From: Flavobacterium sp. N502540
GTDB lineage: Bacteria; Bacteroidota; Bacteroidia; Flavobacteriales; Flavobacteriaceae
Direction of reading: 5' to 3'
Length of the DNA: 64,000 nt
Assembly (NCBI RefSeq): GCF_025947365.1
Contig: NZ_CP110012.1
Span: 3,410,001-3,474,000, forward strand
Made by a program: the position numbers and the translations under genes. Positions 44,023 through 53,621 of the stretch are shown in pieces (the first letter of the stretch is position 1; each line of letters opens with the position of its first letter). Below the pieces are notes generated by a model. That model was not told where the DNA came from and did not search any database. It saw only the letters and a program-made list of their open reading frames with translations.

Positions 44023-44400
44023 TTTTTTTAAGATACTAAGGGGCTGAGATGCTAAGGTTCTAAGTTTTTCAAAAAATGATAATTAATGATCATTGGGATA
44101 ATCTTGCAATAGTTTTTTTTAAGATACTTAAGGGGCTGAGATGCTAAGGTTCTAAGTTTCTTAATACATGATAACTACATGGATATTGGGGTAGCCTTAC
44201 AACAGTTTTTTAAGATACTAAGGGGCAGAGATGTTAAGGTTCTAAGTTTTTTAATTGATGATAACTACATGAATATTGGGGTAACCTTACAATAGTTTTT
44301 TAAGATACTAAGGGGCAGAGATGTTAAGGTTCTAAGTTTTTTAATACATGATAACTACGTGATTATTGGGGTAACCTCAAAGCAGTTTTTTTGAGATGCA
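44023..44400. repeat. Tandem array, 90-91-bp period, about 4.5 copies
   Basis: AGATACT-type words occur at 44031, 44122, 44213, 44303 and a degraded one at 44394. The unit includes AATGATCATTGGGATAATCT, close to the coding 3' end of the preceding gene (43962). The array occupies the 458-bp gap to the next minus-strand gene together with the hairpin at 44417. Confidence 0.8.
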
Positions 44401-44416
44401 AAGAGGTTAAGGAACA

Positions 44417-44452
44417 AAGGTTCTAAGTCTTTCTATAAAAACTCAGAACCTT
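44417..44452 (-). terminator. Hairpin after the minus-strand lipoprotein gene
   Basis: The arms AAGGTTCTAAGT and ACTCAGAACCTT have one mismatch; the same words repeat up to 44475. It probably ends transcripts of the gene at 44481-45008. Confidence 0.5.
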
Positions 44453-44480
44453 AGTATCTCAGAACCTCAGAACCTTTTTT

Positions 44481-45008
44481 CTAAAATGGATCCGCAGTCA
44501 CTCTAAACTTCATTTCTGCTTTTACGGTTACATCTTTAGTAAGCGTTTCTTTCAAAGTAACTTTTGTTCTGATTTTGTACTTATCTGCTTTAATGTACTG
44601 GTCCAGTCTTGCATCGGTACAAATCAAATCGATGCTGTTGGTGGAGGCATTGATATTATCCTGATACGCAAGTTCGATCTCATCAGAATCTGTGGTAGAG
44701 ATATACAAATGAACCGATTTTAAAAACGTAAATGTTTTATCGGTTGGATTTGTAATCATTAGTTTAAGCGATTTCAGTTTAACATCTTTTACTAAACTGG
44801 CTTTGGTTTTATTGTTCTCAAACTCGGCAGAAGAATTTGTAGTGACATCGGGAGTGATAATTTCCGAAGGCAAATTGATAGGAGAAGTACTCTTTATCTG
44901 AATAGAAGTTTCGTTTGAAATCGTAAAAGTCAATAAATTATCTACAGCATCACAAGAGCTTAAAAACAAAGACAAAAAGAGAGAAAGGGCAATTAATTTT
45001 GATTTCAT
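44481..45008 (-). CDS. Lipoprotein of unknown function
   Basis: A 175-residue protein with lipobox L-S-S-C at residue 19. The mature chain is beta-rich with T-F-T-I-S-N-E-T, L-K-S-L-K-L-M-I-T-N-P-T-D-K-T-F and a final V-K-A-E-M-K-F-R-V. The strand arrangement may be LEA14/immunoglobulin-like, but this is a weak guess. It is divergent from guaA. Confidence 0.7.
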   Translation of the reverse strand: MKSKLIALSLFLSLFLSSCDAVDNLLTFTISNETSIQIKSTSPINLPSEIITPDVTTNSSAEFENNKTKASLVKDVKLKSLKLMITNPTDKTFTFLKSVHLYISTTDSDEIELAYQDNINASTNSIDLICTDARLDQYIKADKYKIRTKVTLKETLTKDVTVKAEMKFRVTADPF

Positions 45009-45071
45009 AGTTAAATTTTAATTGGGTTTTTCGTTACGTACGAAATAAATTGGTTTTTGGATTTCATTTAT

Positions 45072-45220
45072 TTTAGGTCCAAAGATGCAAAGGTTTGAAG
45101 GAACAAAGCAAATGTTTTTCTTAATTTTAGTAAACCTTTGAATCTTTGTTGCTTTGAGCCTTTGAGCCTCTAAAATCAGAACGTTGAAAAAAAATATTTA
45201 TTTTTTCAGCGTTCTGATTT
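45072..45220. repeat. Inverted-repeat region upstream of guaA, with a 20-bp stem hairpin
   Basis: The left part (45072-45175) holds CAAAG/CTTTG-rich imperfect inverted words. At 45173-45220 the arms AAATCAGAACGTTGAAAAAA and the reverse complement pair nearly perfectly, ending just before the guaA promoter. A terminator-like hairpin between divergent genes is odd; it may insulate guaA from upstream transcription. Confidence 0.6.
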
Positions 45221-45249
45221 TTCAAATTCGAATATAAAAAGTACTTTTG
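45218..45249 (+). promoter_or_regulatory. Predicted guaA promoter next to the start codon
   Basis: TACTTTTG at 45242-45249 is a full TAnnTTTG match, with TTTT 20 nt upstream. The chosen ATG (45253) is only 3 nt later, so the transcript would be leaderless or nearly so. Confidence 0.5.
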
Positions 45250-45252
45250 CGC

Positions 45253-46782
45253 ATGCAACACAACGTACTTATTTTAGATTTCGGATCGCAATATACTCAG
45301 CTTATTGCGCGTAGAGTTCGCGAATTAAATATATTCTGCGAAATTTTCCCTTACAATCACTTTCCTAGTGATTTATCACCTTATAAAGCCGTAATTTTGG
45401 GAGGAAGCCCTTTTTCTGTTCGTGCAGAAGATGCTCCACATCCTGATTTATCTCAAATTCGAGGCAAGCTTCCAATGTTAGCAGTTTGTTACGGAGCACA
45501 ATACTTAGCTCATTTTAGTGGAGGTGAAGTAGCAGCTTCGAACACCAGAGAATATGGAAGAGCTAATTTGTCTTATATTAAAGAGAATGAAGTTTTCTTC
45601 AACGGAGTTTCTGAAAACAGCCAGGTTTGGATGAGCCATAGCGATAGTATCAAAGCTTTGCCAACTAATGCTGTAAAATTAGCAAGCACACATGATGTAG
45701 AATTTGCCGCTTATAAAATTGAAGGTGAAACTACTTATGCTATTCAGTACCATCCTGAAGTTTTTCACTCTACCGATGGGTCAAAAATGCTGAAAAACTT
45801 TTTAGTAGATATCGCTGATGTTCCTCAAAACTTTACACCAGGAGCTTTCGTAGAAGAAATGGTGGGAGAATTAAAAGAGAAATTAGGAAATGATAAAGTG
45901 GTTTTAGGATTGTCAGGAGGAGTAGATTCTACTGTTGCTGCAGTGCTGTTAAACAAAGCAATTGGGCAAAATTTATATTGCGTTTTTGTTAATAATGGAC
46001 TTTTGCGTAAAAATGAATTCGAAAATGTATTGAATCAATACAAAGGAATGGGATTGAACGTAAAAGGAGTAGATGCAGGCGATCGTTTTCTGTCAGAATT
46101 AGCAGGAATCAGTGATCCTGAAACCAAACGTAAAACAATTGGCCGTGTATTTATCGAAGTTTTTGATGATGAATCACACTTAATCGAAGATGTAAAATGG
46201 CTGGCACAGGGAACTATTTATCCTGATGTAATTGAGTCAGTTTCGGTAAAAGGACCATCGGCAACCATTAAATCGCATCATAATGTGGGTGGATTGCCAG
46301 ATTATATGAAATTACAGATTGTAGAGCCGCTTCGAATGCTGTTCAAAGACGAAGTTCGAAGAGTAGGAGCTACTTTAGGAATAGATCCTGAATTATTAGG
46401 AAGACACCCTTTCCCGGGACCAGGATTATCCATTAGAATTTTAGGAGATATTACTCCGGAAAAAGTTCAGATTTTACAAGACGTAGATGCCGTTTTTATC
46501 GACGGATTAAAATCATGGGGATTGTATGATAAAGTTTGGCAGGCAGGAGCAATCTTGCTTCCGGTAAACAGCGTTGGTGTAATGGGCGATGAGCGTACTT
46601 ATGAAAAAGTAGTAGCGCTTAGAGCTGTAGAATCAACAGATGGTATGACAGCCGACTGGGTTCATTTACCGTACGATTTCTTGATGAAAGTGTCTAACGA
46701 TATTATCAATAAAGTAAAAGGCGTGAATCGTGTGGTTTACGATATCAGCTCAAAACCACCTGCAACAATTGAGTGGGAATAG
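45253..46782 (+). CDS. guaA: GMP synthase (glutamine-hydrolysing)
   Basis: It converts XMP to GMP with glutamine and ATP. The 509-residue protein starts at the internal Met ([13 protein letters not shown]), not the in-frame TTG. The class I glutaminase domain has L-A-V-C-Y-G-A-Q near residue 77 (catalytic Cys) and Y-H-P-E-V near 163 (His, Glu). The PP-loop S-G-G-V-D-S-T lies near residue 222 and the C-terminal dimerisation domain ends P-P-A-T-I-E-W-E. It is followed by a strong terminator. Confidence 0.97.
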   Translation: MQHNVLILDFGSQYTQLIARRVRELNIFCEIFPYNHFPSDLSPYKAVILGGSPFSVRAEDAPHPDLSQIRGKLPMLAVCYGAQYLAHFSGGEVAASNTREYGRANLSYIKENEVFFNGVSENSQVWMSHSDSIKALPTNAVKLASTHDVEFAAYKIEGETTYAIQYHPEVFHSTDGSKMLKNFLVDIADVPQNFTPGAFVEEMVGELKEKLGNDKVVLGLSGGVDSTVAAVLLNKAIGQNLYCVFVNNGLLRKNEFENVLNQYKGMGLNVKGVDAGDRFLSELAGISDPETKRKTIGRVFIEVFDDESHLIEDVKWLAQGTIYPDVIESVSVKGPSATIKSHHNVGGLPDYMKLQIVEPLRMLFKDEVRRVGATLGIDPELLGRHPFPGPGLSIRILGDITPEKVQILQDVDAVFIDGLKSWGLYDKVWQAGAILLPVNSVGVMGDERTYEKVVALRAVESTDGMTADWVHLPYDFLMKVSNDIINKVKGVNRVVYDISSKPPATIEWE

Positions 46783-46793
46783 TACTATTTTTT

Positions 46794-46830
46794 AAAATTA
46801 AGGCGTTACATTTGTAACGCCTTAATTTTT
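46794..46830 (+). terminator. Terminator of guaA
   Basis: A perfect 17-bp stem AAAATTAAGGCGTTACA / TGTAACGCCTTAATTTT with a 2-nt loop, 12 nt after the stop. Confidence 0.95.
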
Positions 46831-46844
46831 TAAACCTACTATTT

Positions 46845-48764
46845 ATGAGAGAATTTTTAACGATTTCTCTTGTGTTTGTTTTGTCTTTTAACAAAATAAC
46901 TGCACAAGATTCAATTATTGAGCATCGGATTCAAAAGGGGGAAACTGCTTACTTTATTGCCCAAAAGTACAAGGTTTCAGTAGAAGAAATTTACAAACTC
47001 AACCCCGAATCACAAAACGGAATCAAAGACGATCAGATGATCAGGATTCCTGTTCATTCCTCTGAAAAACCAAATTCCAGTCAGCAGATTACTCACGTTG
47101 TTGGCGCAAAAGAAACTCTTTTTGGTTTAGCAAAACAGTATAACATTTCGGTGGAAACTCTTCAGAATGCCAATCAGGCGATTCTTACCAACGGACTTCA
47201 GATTGGTCAGCAATTAATTATTCCGCAAGGTTCCGGAGACCTTTCTCAAACTGAAAGTACAGTTTCTTCAAAAGTCAGCCATCAGGTTGTGGCCAAAGAA
47301 TCTTTATTTAGTATTGCGAGACAGTATAATGTTTCGGTTTTGGATTTGGAAAATGGGAATAAAAATCTTCTTCAAAATGGATTACAAGTTGGACAGACTA
47401 TTGCGATTCCGAATAAACGAAAAACTTTGGACGGACGAGTTCGTGTCATCAATCAGGAAACTGTCTTTCATGTGGTCGAACCTAAAGAAACAAAGTTTTC
47501 GATCGCTAAAAAATATGGAATTTCGATTGATCAGCTGGAATCGCAGAATCCTGAAATCGTAAACGGACTGATTGTTGGAAATAAGCTGGCCATTAATACA
47601 AAAGGTGTAAAGCCAACAAATGAAAGCGAAGAACTGATGATTGCTCTGGCCGAAAAGCAGGTAGTGGTGGAAAAAACCAAAGCCAAAACAGTGGAATTGG
47701 AAGATTTGAAAGACCGTTTGGTTGTTCAGAAAGAAATGAATCAGAAAATTATAAAAATTAATGATTTGAAAATCAATCTGAATGATATGAATGGCTCGAA
47801 AGAAAATTCAGTTGAAAAATTGCGATTGGTACTGGAAGCCAATAAAAATGTGCAGGATGTTTTAATGGCGAAACTGGATTCGCTGGTTCGTACTATGAAG
47901 GATGATCTGGTCGATTTGAAAAGACTGGATGTTTTAAATGTTGACGAATCAAAAAGACTGGAAAAACAATCTTACGAAAGTATTGGGAAAACGAATGAAT
48001 TATCGTCTCAGTTAAAAAAAGAGTTGGCAGAAAACCGAAAAGTATATGCCGGTTTAATGAATAAAGTCGAAAAAATCGCTGTAGCCGAAAACCAGGAATA
48101 CAAGAGAAAAATCCGCGAAAGCGAAAAAAATAATAATCCGGTTTCATTGCAGCAACGTCTTTCATTGGAAGAAATAAAGCAGTACAAAATAGAGCAGGAG
48201 CAAGGTGATGCAAAGAATCAGCTTTTGATTGCTAAAATTGACTCACTGGATAATCAGAAGAAGATCGAAGTGAAGAGACATATCAGTAAAGCATCCTATT
48301 ATAGCATGGAAGCCCGAAATTTTGATGATAAAGTGGCTTTGCTGAAATTGAAAAAGTATCAGGATCAGGCGATTAAAAATCAGAAAAAAAACGGATTAAT
48401 TGGCGATTCAAAAATGATCTCATCAGAAGAAATGAAGCGTGAGTTAAAAGAAAATCCACTTAGAACAGATAAAACGGTAAAGGTGGAAGTTTATGATAAT
48501 CTTCGTGAAGTTTCAAACGGCTATTACTTAGTTTTAGGTATATTTACAGACGCAACGCTAAGGGATAAGCTTATTATGAAACTCATTGATTCCGGCGATT
48601 TTAACGCCAGTTTCTTTTTTAATATTAATAGTCTTTCGTACTATGTGTACTCCGATAAGTACCAAAATATGGAAGAAGTACTATATCAATGCAAGAAAAA
48701 AGAGGAAGATGAGTTATATAAAGAGGTAAGTATTGCTAAGGTCGAGATTGATCTTAGAGAATAA
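46845..48764 (+). CDS. LysM protein with coiled-coil middle and SPOR-like C-terminus
   Basis: The 639-residue protein has a signal peptide (K-I-T-A-Q) and four LysM domains in residues 25-250 (H-R-I-Q-K-G-E-T-A-Y-F-I-A, H-V-V-G-A-K-E-T-L-F-G-L-A, H-Q-V-V-A-K-E-S-L-F-S-I-A, H-V-V-E-P-K-E-T-K-F-S-I-A). A highly charged helical/coiled-coil stretch spans 260-545. The last 80 residues (Y-Y-L-V-L-G-I-F-T-D, Y-Y-V-Y-S-D-K-Y) resemble SPOR-like domains in gliding-associated proteins. Likely peptidoglycan-associated in the periplasm. Confidence 0.8.
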   Translation: MREFLTISLVFVLSFNKITAQDSIIEHRIQKGETAYFIAQKYKVSVEEIYKLNPESQNGIKDDQMIRIPVHSSEKPNSSQQITHVVGAKETLFGLAKQYNISVETLQNANQAILTNGLQIGQQLIIPQGSGDLSQTESTVSSKVSHQVVAKESLFSIARQYNVSVLDLENGNKNLLQNGLQVGQTIAIPNKRKTLDGRVRVINQETVFHVVEPKETKFSIAKKYGISIDQLESQNPEIVNGLIVGNKLAINTKGVKPTNESEELMIALAEKQVVVEKTKAKTVELEDLKDRLVVQKEMNQKIIKINDLKINLNDMNGSKENSVEKLRLVLEANKNVQDVLMAKLDSLVRTMKDDLVDLKRLDVLNVDESKRLEKQSYESIGKTNELSSQLKKELAENRKVYAGLMNKVEKIAVAENQEYKRKIRESEKNNNPVSLQQRLSLEEIKQYKIEQEQGDAKNQLLIAKIDSLDNQKKIEVKRHISKASYYSMEARNFDDKVALLKLKKYQDQAIKNQKKNGLIGDSKMISSEEMKRELKENPLRTDKTVKVEVYDNLREVSNGYYLVLGIFTDATLRDKLIMKLIDSGDFNASFFFNINSLSYYVYSDKYQNMEEVLYQCKKKEEDELYKEVSIAKVEIDLRE

Positions 48765-48857
48765 GCAATGCAGAAAAACAAGTGGCAGGGATTTTGTTTT
48801 ACAGAGAATTTTGTAACTTGTTTTTGAATTAGGAATTAAATTGTTTTAAGCTTTATT

Positions 48858-50972
48858 ATGAAATATTATTCAACATTATTGTCTCTGATTTTTTTTGCAA
48901 CCAGTTCCGCATTTTCACAAGAAAAGGTGGTAAAATATACGGTTTCAAGCGGAGAAACTATTAACCAGATTGCTGTTAAATTTAAGGTTACGCCTTATGA
49001 TATTTATTCTCTGAATCCTGATGCCAGAAATGGAGTTAAACCCAATACCGTTTTATTGATTCCGACAAGTGGTGCCAAAACAGCAGTTAAAAATGATGTT
49101 GCTCCTGTGAAAAGTTCAAATTCAGGAAAGACGATTACACATGAAGTACAGCCAAAAGAAACTTTGTTTGGAATTGAGAAAAAATATAATGTTACGGATG
49201 AAGCTTTAAAAGCAGCTAATCCTTTTTTGGTGAAAGACGGTTTGCAAATTGGACAAACTCTTGAGATCCCGTCAAAAGGAGGTGCGGTGAAAACAACTGT
49301 TGCAACTTCAGCGAAACCGAAATCGGCAGCACCGGAAAAGTATATTTACCATGATGTGGTGGCAAAAGAAACTAAATTTTCAATTGCAAAACAATATGGA
49401 ATGACAGTTGAAGAATTAGAAAAGCGAAATCCTCCAATTGTTTCCAACTTACCGATAGGGTATCGTCTGACGATAAAAGGAACTGCTCCTAAAACAGAAA
49501 CTTCTGCTCCGCCTGTGGCTGCTGCTGTAAAACCGGCTGAAACAAAAAAAGCAGTGGAAACTTCGAAAAAAGCAACGTCTTATATGGAGTATCAGGTGAA
49601 ACCCAAAGAAACTTTTTATAGTTTAACGCATACTTTTCATATTACTCAGGAAGAATTAACGGCCTTAAATCCGGCACTTTCTGAAGGAGTAAAAGAGGGA
49701 ATGGTTTTAAAAGTTCCGGCAGGATATGTGGCATCAACACCAATTATCGTACACCAACAGCCTGCTGAAAAAGAAGTTGAAAAAACGATTGAAAAGACCA
49801 TTGAAAAACCAGTTGAAAATACGGCAGGAATAAAAGTGGTAGATAAAGTGAAGTCTGAAACCGTTTCCGCGAATCCGGAAGTGGTGGAACTGACTAAAAA
49901 AAGAGGGGAGAACGATCGTAAAAAACTGGTTTTATTATTGCCATTCAATTTAGCGAAAATGCAGGGGGATACGATCAGTGCTGCCAGTCGAATTAAGAGT
50001 GATAAATTTTTGAATATGACGCTTGACTTTTATTCGGGAGCTTTGATGGCAATCGATTCGGCAAGAACTTTAAAGCTGCCAATTGATGTTGCAATTTATG
50101 ATTCTCAGGAGACGAAAAATAGTTCCAATGTTTCAGGTTTAATGGCTCAGAATAAATTGCAGGATGCCAATGCTGTAGTGGGGCCTTTTTATCAAAGTAA
50201 TGCCGAATCTACTGCTAATACATTGCGTTTGTATAATATTCCTGTGATTTCTCCATTATCAAAAGACAAAGCCAACCCAATTGATAATTTGTATCAGACG
50301 ATTCCATCAAACGATGTGGTGCGAAATGCCGTTTTTGATTATATGAGAGGGAAGAATGGAAACATCGTTGCGGTGGTAGACAAAAAGAAAGAATCAGTTA
50401 TCAGTTATATCAAACAAAACCAAAAAGGAGTTGTCTTTGCTAATCTGACTGAAACCGGAGCTCTGGATGTGGCCAATTTAAAAAGCTTATTGTTGCCTAA
50501 CCGAATGAACTATGTAGTAATGGAAACGGCCAATACGGCAATGGTTAGAACGACCATAAAAGCTTTGACAGATGCTCAAAAAACCTGTCAGATACAGTTG
50601 GTTGTTTTAGAGCCAAACAATACGCTGGATTCGGATGAGATTAGTTTTGATAGTTTAATTAAGCTGAAATTGATGTATCCGTCAGTTACCCGTGATAGTG
50701 ATGAATCTTCTGTTTTGATTTTCGAAAAAGAGTACCGATTGAAAAATAAAGTAAATCCAAATACTTACGCTACAAGAGGATTTGATGTTACTTTTGATAC
50801 CATGATGCGTTTGGTTCAGGGAAAAACCTATCAGGAAACAGCCGATTTAATGACAACAGAACAGGTTGACAATAAATTTCAATTTTATAAAAAAGAGGAT
50901 GGCGGGCACGCAAACAAAGGTGTTTACATCTTATATTACGATAATGATTTAACTTTAAAAGTAGCAAATTAA
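48858..50972 (+). CDS. LysM repeats fused to a type 1 periplasmic-binding (PBP1-like) domain
   Basis: The 704-residue exported protein has a signal peptide (S-A-F-S-Q), three to four LysM domains in residues 25-290 (Y-T-V-S-S-G-E-T-I-N-Q-I-A, H-E-V-Q-P-K-E-T-L-F-G-I-E), a Lys/Glu/Pro-rich linker, and a domain at about 350-704 like an amino-acid-binding/LpoA-type periplasmic protein (L-L-L-P-F-N-L, V-G-P-F-Y-Q-S-N-A, A-T-R-G-F-D-V-T-F-D). It may recognise wall or amino-acid ligands at the peptidoglycan. It overlaps the OsmC start by 1 nt. Confidence 0.8.
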   Translation: MKYYSTLLSLIFFATSSAFSQEKVVKYTVSSGETINQIAVKFKVTPYDIYSLNPDARNGVKPNTVLLIPTSGAKTAVKNDVAPVKSSNSGKTITHEVQPKETLFGIEKKYNVTDEALKAANPFLVKDGLQIGQTLEIPSKGGAVKTTVATSAKPKSAAPEKYIYHDVVAKETKFSIAKQYGMTVEELEKRNPPIVSNLPIGYRLTIKGTAPKTETSAPPVAAAVKPAETKKAVETSKKATSYMEYQVKPKETFYSLTHTFHITQEELTALNPALSEGVKEGMVLKVPAGYVASTPIIVHQQPAEKEVEKTIEKTIEKPVENTAGIKVVDKVKSETVSANPEVVELTKKRGENDRKKLVLLLPFNLAKMQGDTISAASRIKSDKFLNMTLDFYSGALMAIDSARTLKLPIDVAIYDSQETKNSSNVSGLMAQNKLQDANAVVGPFYQSNAESTANTLRLYNIPVISPLSKDKANPIDNLYQTIPSNDVVRNAVFDYMRGKNGNIVAVVDKKKESVISYIKQNQKGVVFANLTETGALDVANLKSLLLPNRMNYVVMETANTAMVRTTIKALTDAQKTCQIQLVVLEPNNTLDSDEISFDSLIKLKLMYPSVTRDSDESSVLIFEKEYRLKNKVNPNTYATRGFDVTFDTMMRLVQGKTYQETADLMTTEQVDNKFQFYKKEDGGHANKGVYILYYDNDLTLKVAN

Positions 50973-51373
50973 TGACATCAAAAGTAACCTATTTAGGCGA
51001 TTTAAGAACAAAATCAATCCATGTGCAATCCGGAAGTGAAATCATTTCGGATGCTCCTGTAGACAATAACGGAAAAGGAGAAGCTTTCTCTCCCACAGAT
51101 ACTGTTGCCAATGCTTTAGCGAGCTGTATGATGACGATTATGGGAATTAAAGCCCGTGATCTGAATGTAAATTTAGTCGATTCAACTGCCGAAGTAACGA
51201 AGATTATGAACGCAGAACCGAGACGTATAGGAGCGATTGAAATCGCTTTTGAAATGAAAGGGGATGCCGATGAGAAAAGCAAAACAATCCTGGAACGCGC
51301 TGCGATGACCTGTCCGGTATTTTTAAGTCTGAATCCTGAAATCGAAAAGAAAATTACTTTTAACTGGAAGTAA
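50972..51373 (+). CDS. OsmC family protein (thiol peroxidase-like)
   Basis: The 133-residue cytosolic protein has the two reactive Cys motifs: A-L-A-S-C-M-M near residue 49 and M-T-C-P-V-F near 112. OsmC/Ohr proteins reduce organic hydroperoxides; this one is short and of the general OsmC type. The start ATG overlaps the stop codon of the LysM-binding-protein gene (TAATG), so translational coupling is likely. Confidence 0.88.
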   Translation: MTSKVTYLGDLRTKSIHVQSGSEIISDAPVDNNGKGEAFSPTDTVANALASCMMTIMGIKARDLNVNLVDSTAEVTKIMNAEPRRIGAIEIAFEMKGDADEKSKTILERAAMTCPVFLSLNPEIEKKITFNWK

Positions 51374-51401
51374 TCTGAAGTATTAAAAGTAAAGAACATT
51401 T

Positions 51402-51445
51402 AAAATGCCCCCAAAAAAGTCAAACACTATTTGGGGGCATTTTTA
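51402..51445. terminator. Bidirectional terminator
   Basis: The arms AAAATGCCCCCAAA / TTTGGGGGCATTTT are perfect over 14 bp, between convergent genes. Confidence 0.95.
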
Positions 51446-51475
51446 TGGTGTGAAAAGTAAAATAACCACCCTTTT

Positions 51476-52696
51476 TTATTGACTTAAATATAAATACCCG
51501 ACTTGTTTCGTTGTAAAAGTATCTTTAGTAACGGATAGAATATAAAAATAAGTTCCGTCAGGCAGTCCTTCGTTTTTTAAGAAAACATTTTTGACATTAG
51601 CAAATCCATTAAAAACGTTTTCATTGGTGCCATATGCTGTTGTTCGGAATACTTTAATCCCTCTGCTATCGTATATTTCAACTTCATTTTGAGTCCCGTC
51701 TAACCCCTCAATTCTTAGATAATCATTCAGTCCGTCTTTATTGGGAGAAACGGCATTATACACTACAAAAGAAACTGTTTTTTTAACTTTAGCAGTAGTA
51801 AATATACCATTACCGGATAGATTAACAGGAGAAGAGATCGTTTGATCTTCTTTGTTCACTACTCCGCCTACGTCAATCCAGCTATTTTTAGCACTATCCC
51901 AACGCACAATATGGATCTCAGAAGGCGATTCAGTAATACTTGCCGGAGTTACCGATTCATCCCAGCTTAAAGTGAGGATAAGATCTGAAGTGCTTCCTAG
52001 TTTTTTAACGGCCCAGTATTCTTTATCATTTACAACCAGAATATTGCTTGTTTTATTCTTAAAAGGATACAAAATACCTGCATCTTTCAGAAAGTATTTT
52101 CCACTGAAAGCATCAGTATCCATTTTAAGAGCAGAAATGCCAGCAGAACGGTATTTTAATTGATCTCCAACCGGAAAGGTAAAGTCATTATTTCCATTTT
52201 TCATTACTTCACCATCTACAAAACTTTTGTCACTAACATTTACGCAGCCTGAGCCATTTTCAAAAATAACCAGACCTCCAAAAGAATCATCGTCGATAAT
52301 TCCTTCTTTGAAGTCGGCCATTCCCGAAATACTTAAATAGTTAGAAACCTGAAAAGTTGCATCATTACCATTACTAGTGTTATTAAATTCGACATTATAG
52401 AGTTCGATAGGGATATTCCCGGATATATTCTGATACCCTGAGACTCCTCTTAATCGTGTTATGCTTCTGGAATTACCAGGACTAAAACTGATCAAGCCGT
52501 CATTGTTTATATGATTGTATAAAAATAATTCACCATCATTAATTAAAACAGCTTTAGATTTATTATCGAAAGCGTTTACAAAACTTACAGGAGTATTGGA
52601 TGCCACAAAAAGCTCGCCTGTATTGATTATTTGGGAAGTGGCACAATATGGAATCAATAAAAGTACCAGACTGCTTTTTAAATTTAGTATTCTCAT
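51476..52696 (-). CDS. Secreted protein with T9SS type B sorting domain (gliding-motility C-terminal type)
   Basis: The 406-residue protein has a signal peptide near A-T-S-Q. The C-terminal domain from about residue 315 (N-A-V-S-P-N-K-D-G-L-N-D-Y, I-Y-D-S-R-G-I-K-V-F, G-L-P-D-G-T-Y-F-Y-I-L) is the CHU_C/type B signal that targets T9SS and outer-surface anchoring, usually with PorP-like partners. The middle is strand-rich with an internal L-N-N-D-A-T-F-like repeat character. The function is unknown. Confidence 0.88.
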   Translation of the reverse strand: MRILNLKSSLVLLLIPYCATSQIINTGELFVASNTPVSFVNAFDNKSKAVLINDGELFLYNHINNDGLISFSPGNSRSITRLRGVSGYQNISGNIPIELYNVEFNNTSNGNDATFQVSNYLSISGMADFKEGIIDDDSFGGLVIFENGSGCVNVSDKSFVDGEVMKNGNNDFTFPVGDQLKYRSAGISALKMDTDAFSGKYFLKDAGILYPFKNKTSNILVVNDKEYWAVKKLGSTSDLILTLSWDESVTPASITESPSEIHIVRWDSAKNSWIDVGGVVNKEDQTISSPVNLSGNGIFTTAKVKKTVSFVVYNAVSPNKDGLNDYLRIEGLDGTQNEVEIYDSRGIKVFRTTAYGTNENVFNGFANVKNVFLKNEGLPDGTYFYILSVTKDTFTTKQVGYLYLSQ

Positions 52697-53621
52697 CTTA
52701 AAAATTGCTATTTTATTTTACTGCTGCTCTATTCCTTCTTTTTGAATAAATTTCAAAGCTATTCACTTATATTTTTCTTCATCCTGATCTGTGATAAGGT
52801 AATACTACCCGATGCCAGATGTTCCCAATTTCGTGCAATTTTTGAGAAAGAGATGCCGTTCGAGTACCTAAGCTGTGTATAAATTGAAAATCGGATAAAA
52901 ACGGTACTGCGAAATAGATTTTCTCTTAGTACCAATCCTAGGGAAAAAATGACAAACAATGTTACTTCATATTTTTAGATTATATAAACGATAAGTAACA
53001 GCTGGTCTATATATTGACATTTTTGAAAGTTAGAAGTAATAAGTGGAAAAACTCGTAAGATTTCCGCCGGTGCAATTTATTTGTACATTTAATAGGTAGG
53101 TTTAGGCTTTGTATTCTTAAAAAGGCATTTCGCCCATTTTTGTATTACCTTTTATAACCCGTTGGGTGTAATTCAAAAAAAACATTTAACACCTAGTCCC
53201 GACGCATTGGTATATGTTTATAAAAGAATCTAAAAAGAAGCCTGTTTCTTACCTATATAGCTGGCTCTGTTTGTTTTAAATAAGTGAAACGCCTTATTGA
53301 AGAGCTGTTTAAATCGATCTTTTTCTTCCCAACATTTTGCCTTCCTCTTTTCGGTAACATTCTAACCAAAGCGGTTGTATCTGTCCTTCCTGTCCGGGTA
53401 CATCTCTGACACAATCGGTCTCAACTTTTTTATCTGATGACGGTCACTGACAACGCTTCATAAGGTCCGATGAAGAATATTAAACCATTTTTTAACTTAA
53501 TATTCCACATATAACTTCAGATAAACCATTTATTGCTTTTGATTAAATCATTGCTTTTTTTAGGATTAATCTTGCAAAATAAATTAAGCAATTTTGTGGA
53601 ACTGATATACAAAAAATTAGG
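52697..53621. other. Gene-poor region, possible gene debris
   Basis: No intact gene is supported over 925 bp. On the minus strand, 53309-53443 reads as an open frame ending R-K-E-E-G-K, and 53230-53361 in another frame reads C-W-E-E-K-D-R-F-K-Q-L-F and F-H-L-F-K-T-N-R-A-S-Y, both with coding-like composition. They could be a frameshifted gene remnant. The remaining sequence shows nothing recognisable. No terminator was identified. Confidence 0.4.

Noticed and set aside
52759..52959. 66-codon minus-strand frame in the gene-poor gap
   Set aside because: No recognisable family, no signal peptide and no support from neighbours. Too weak to call.
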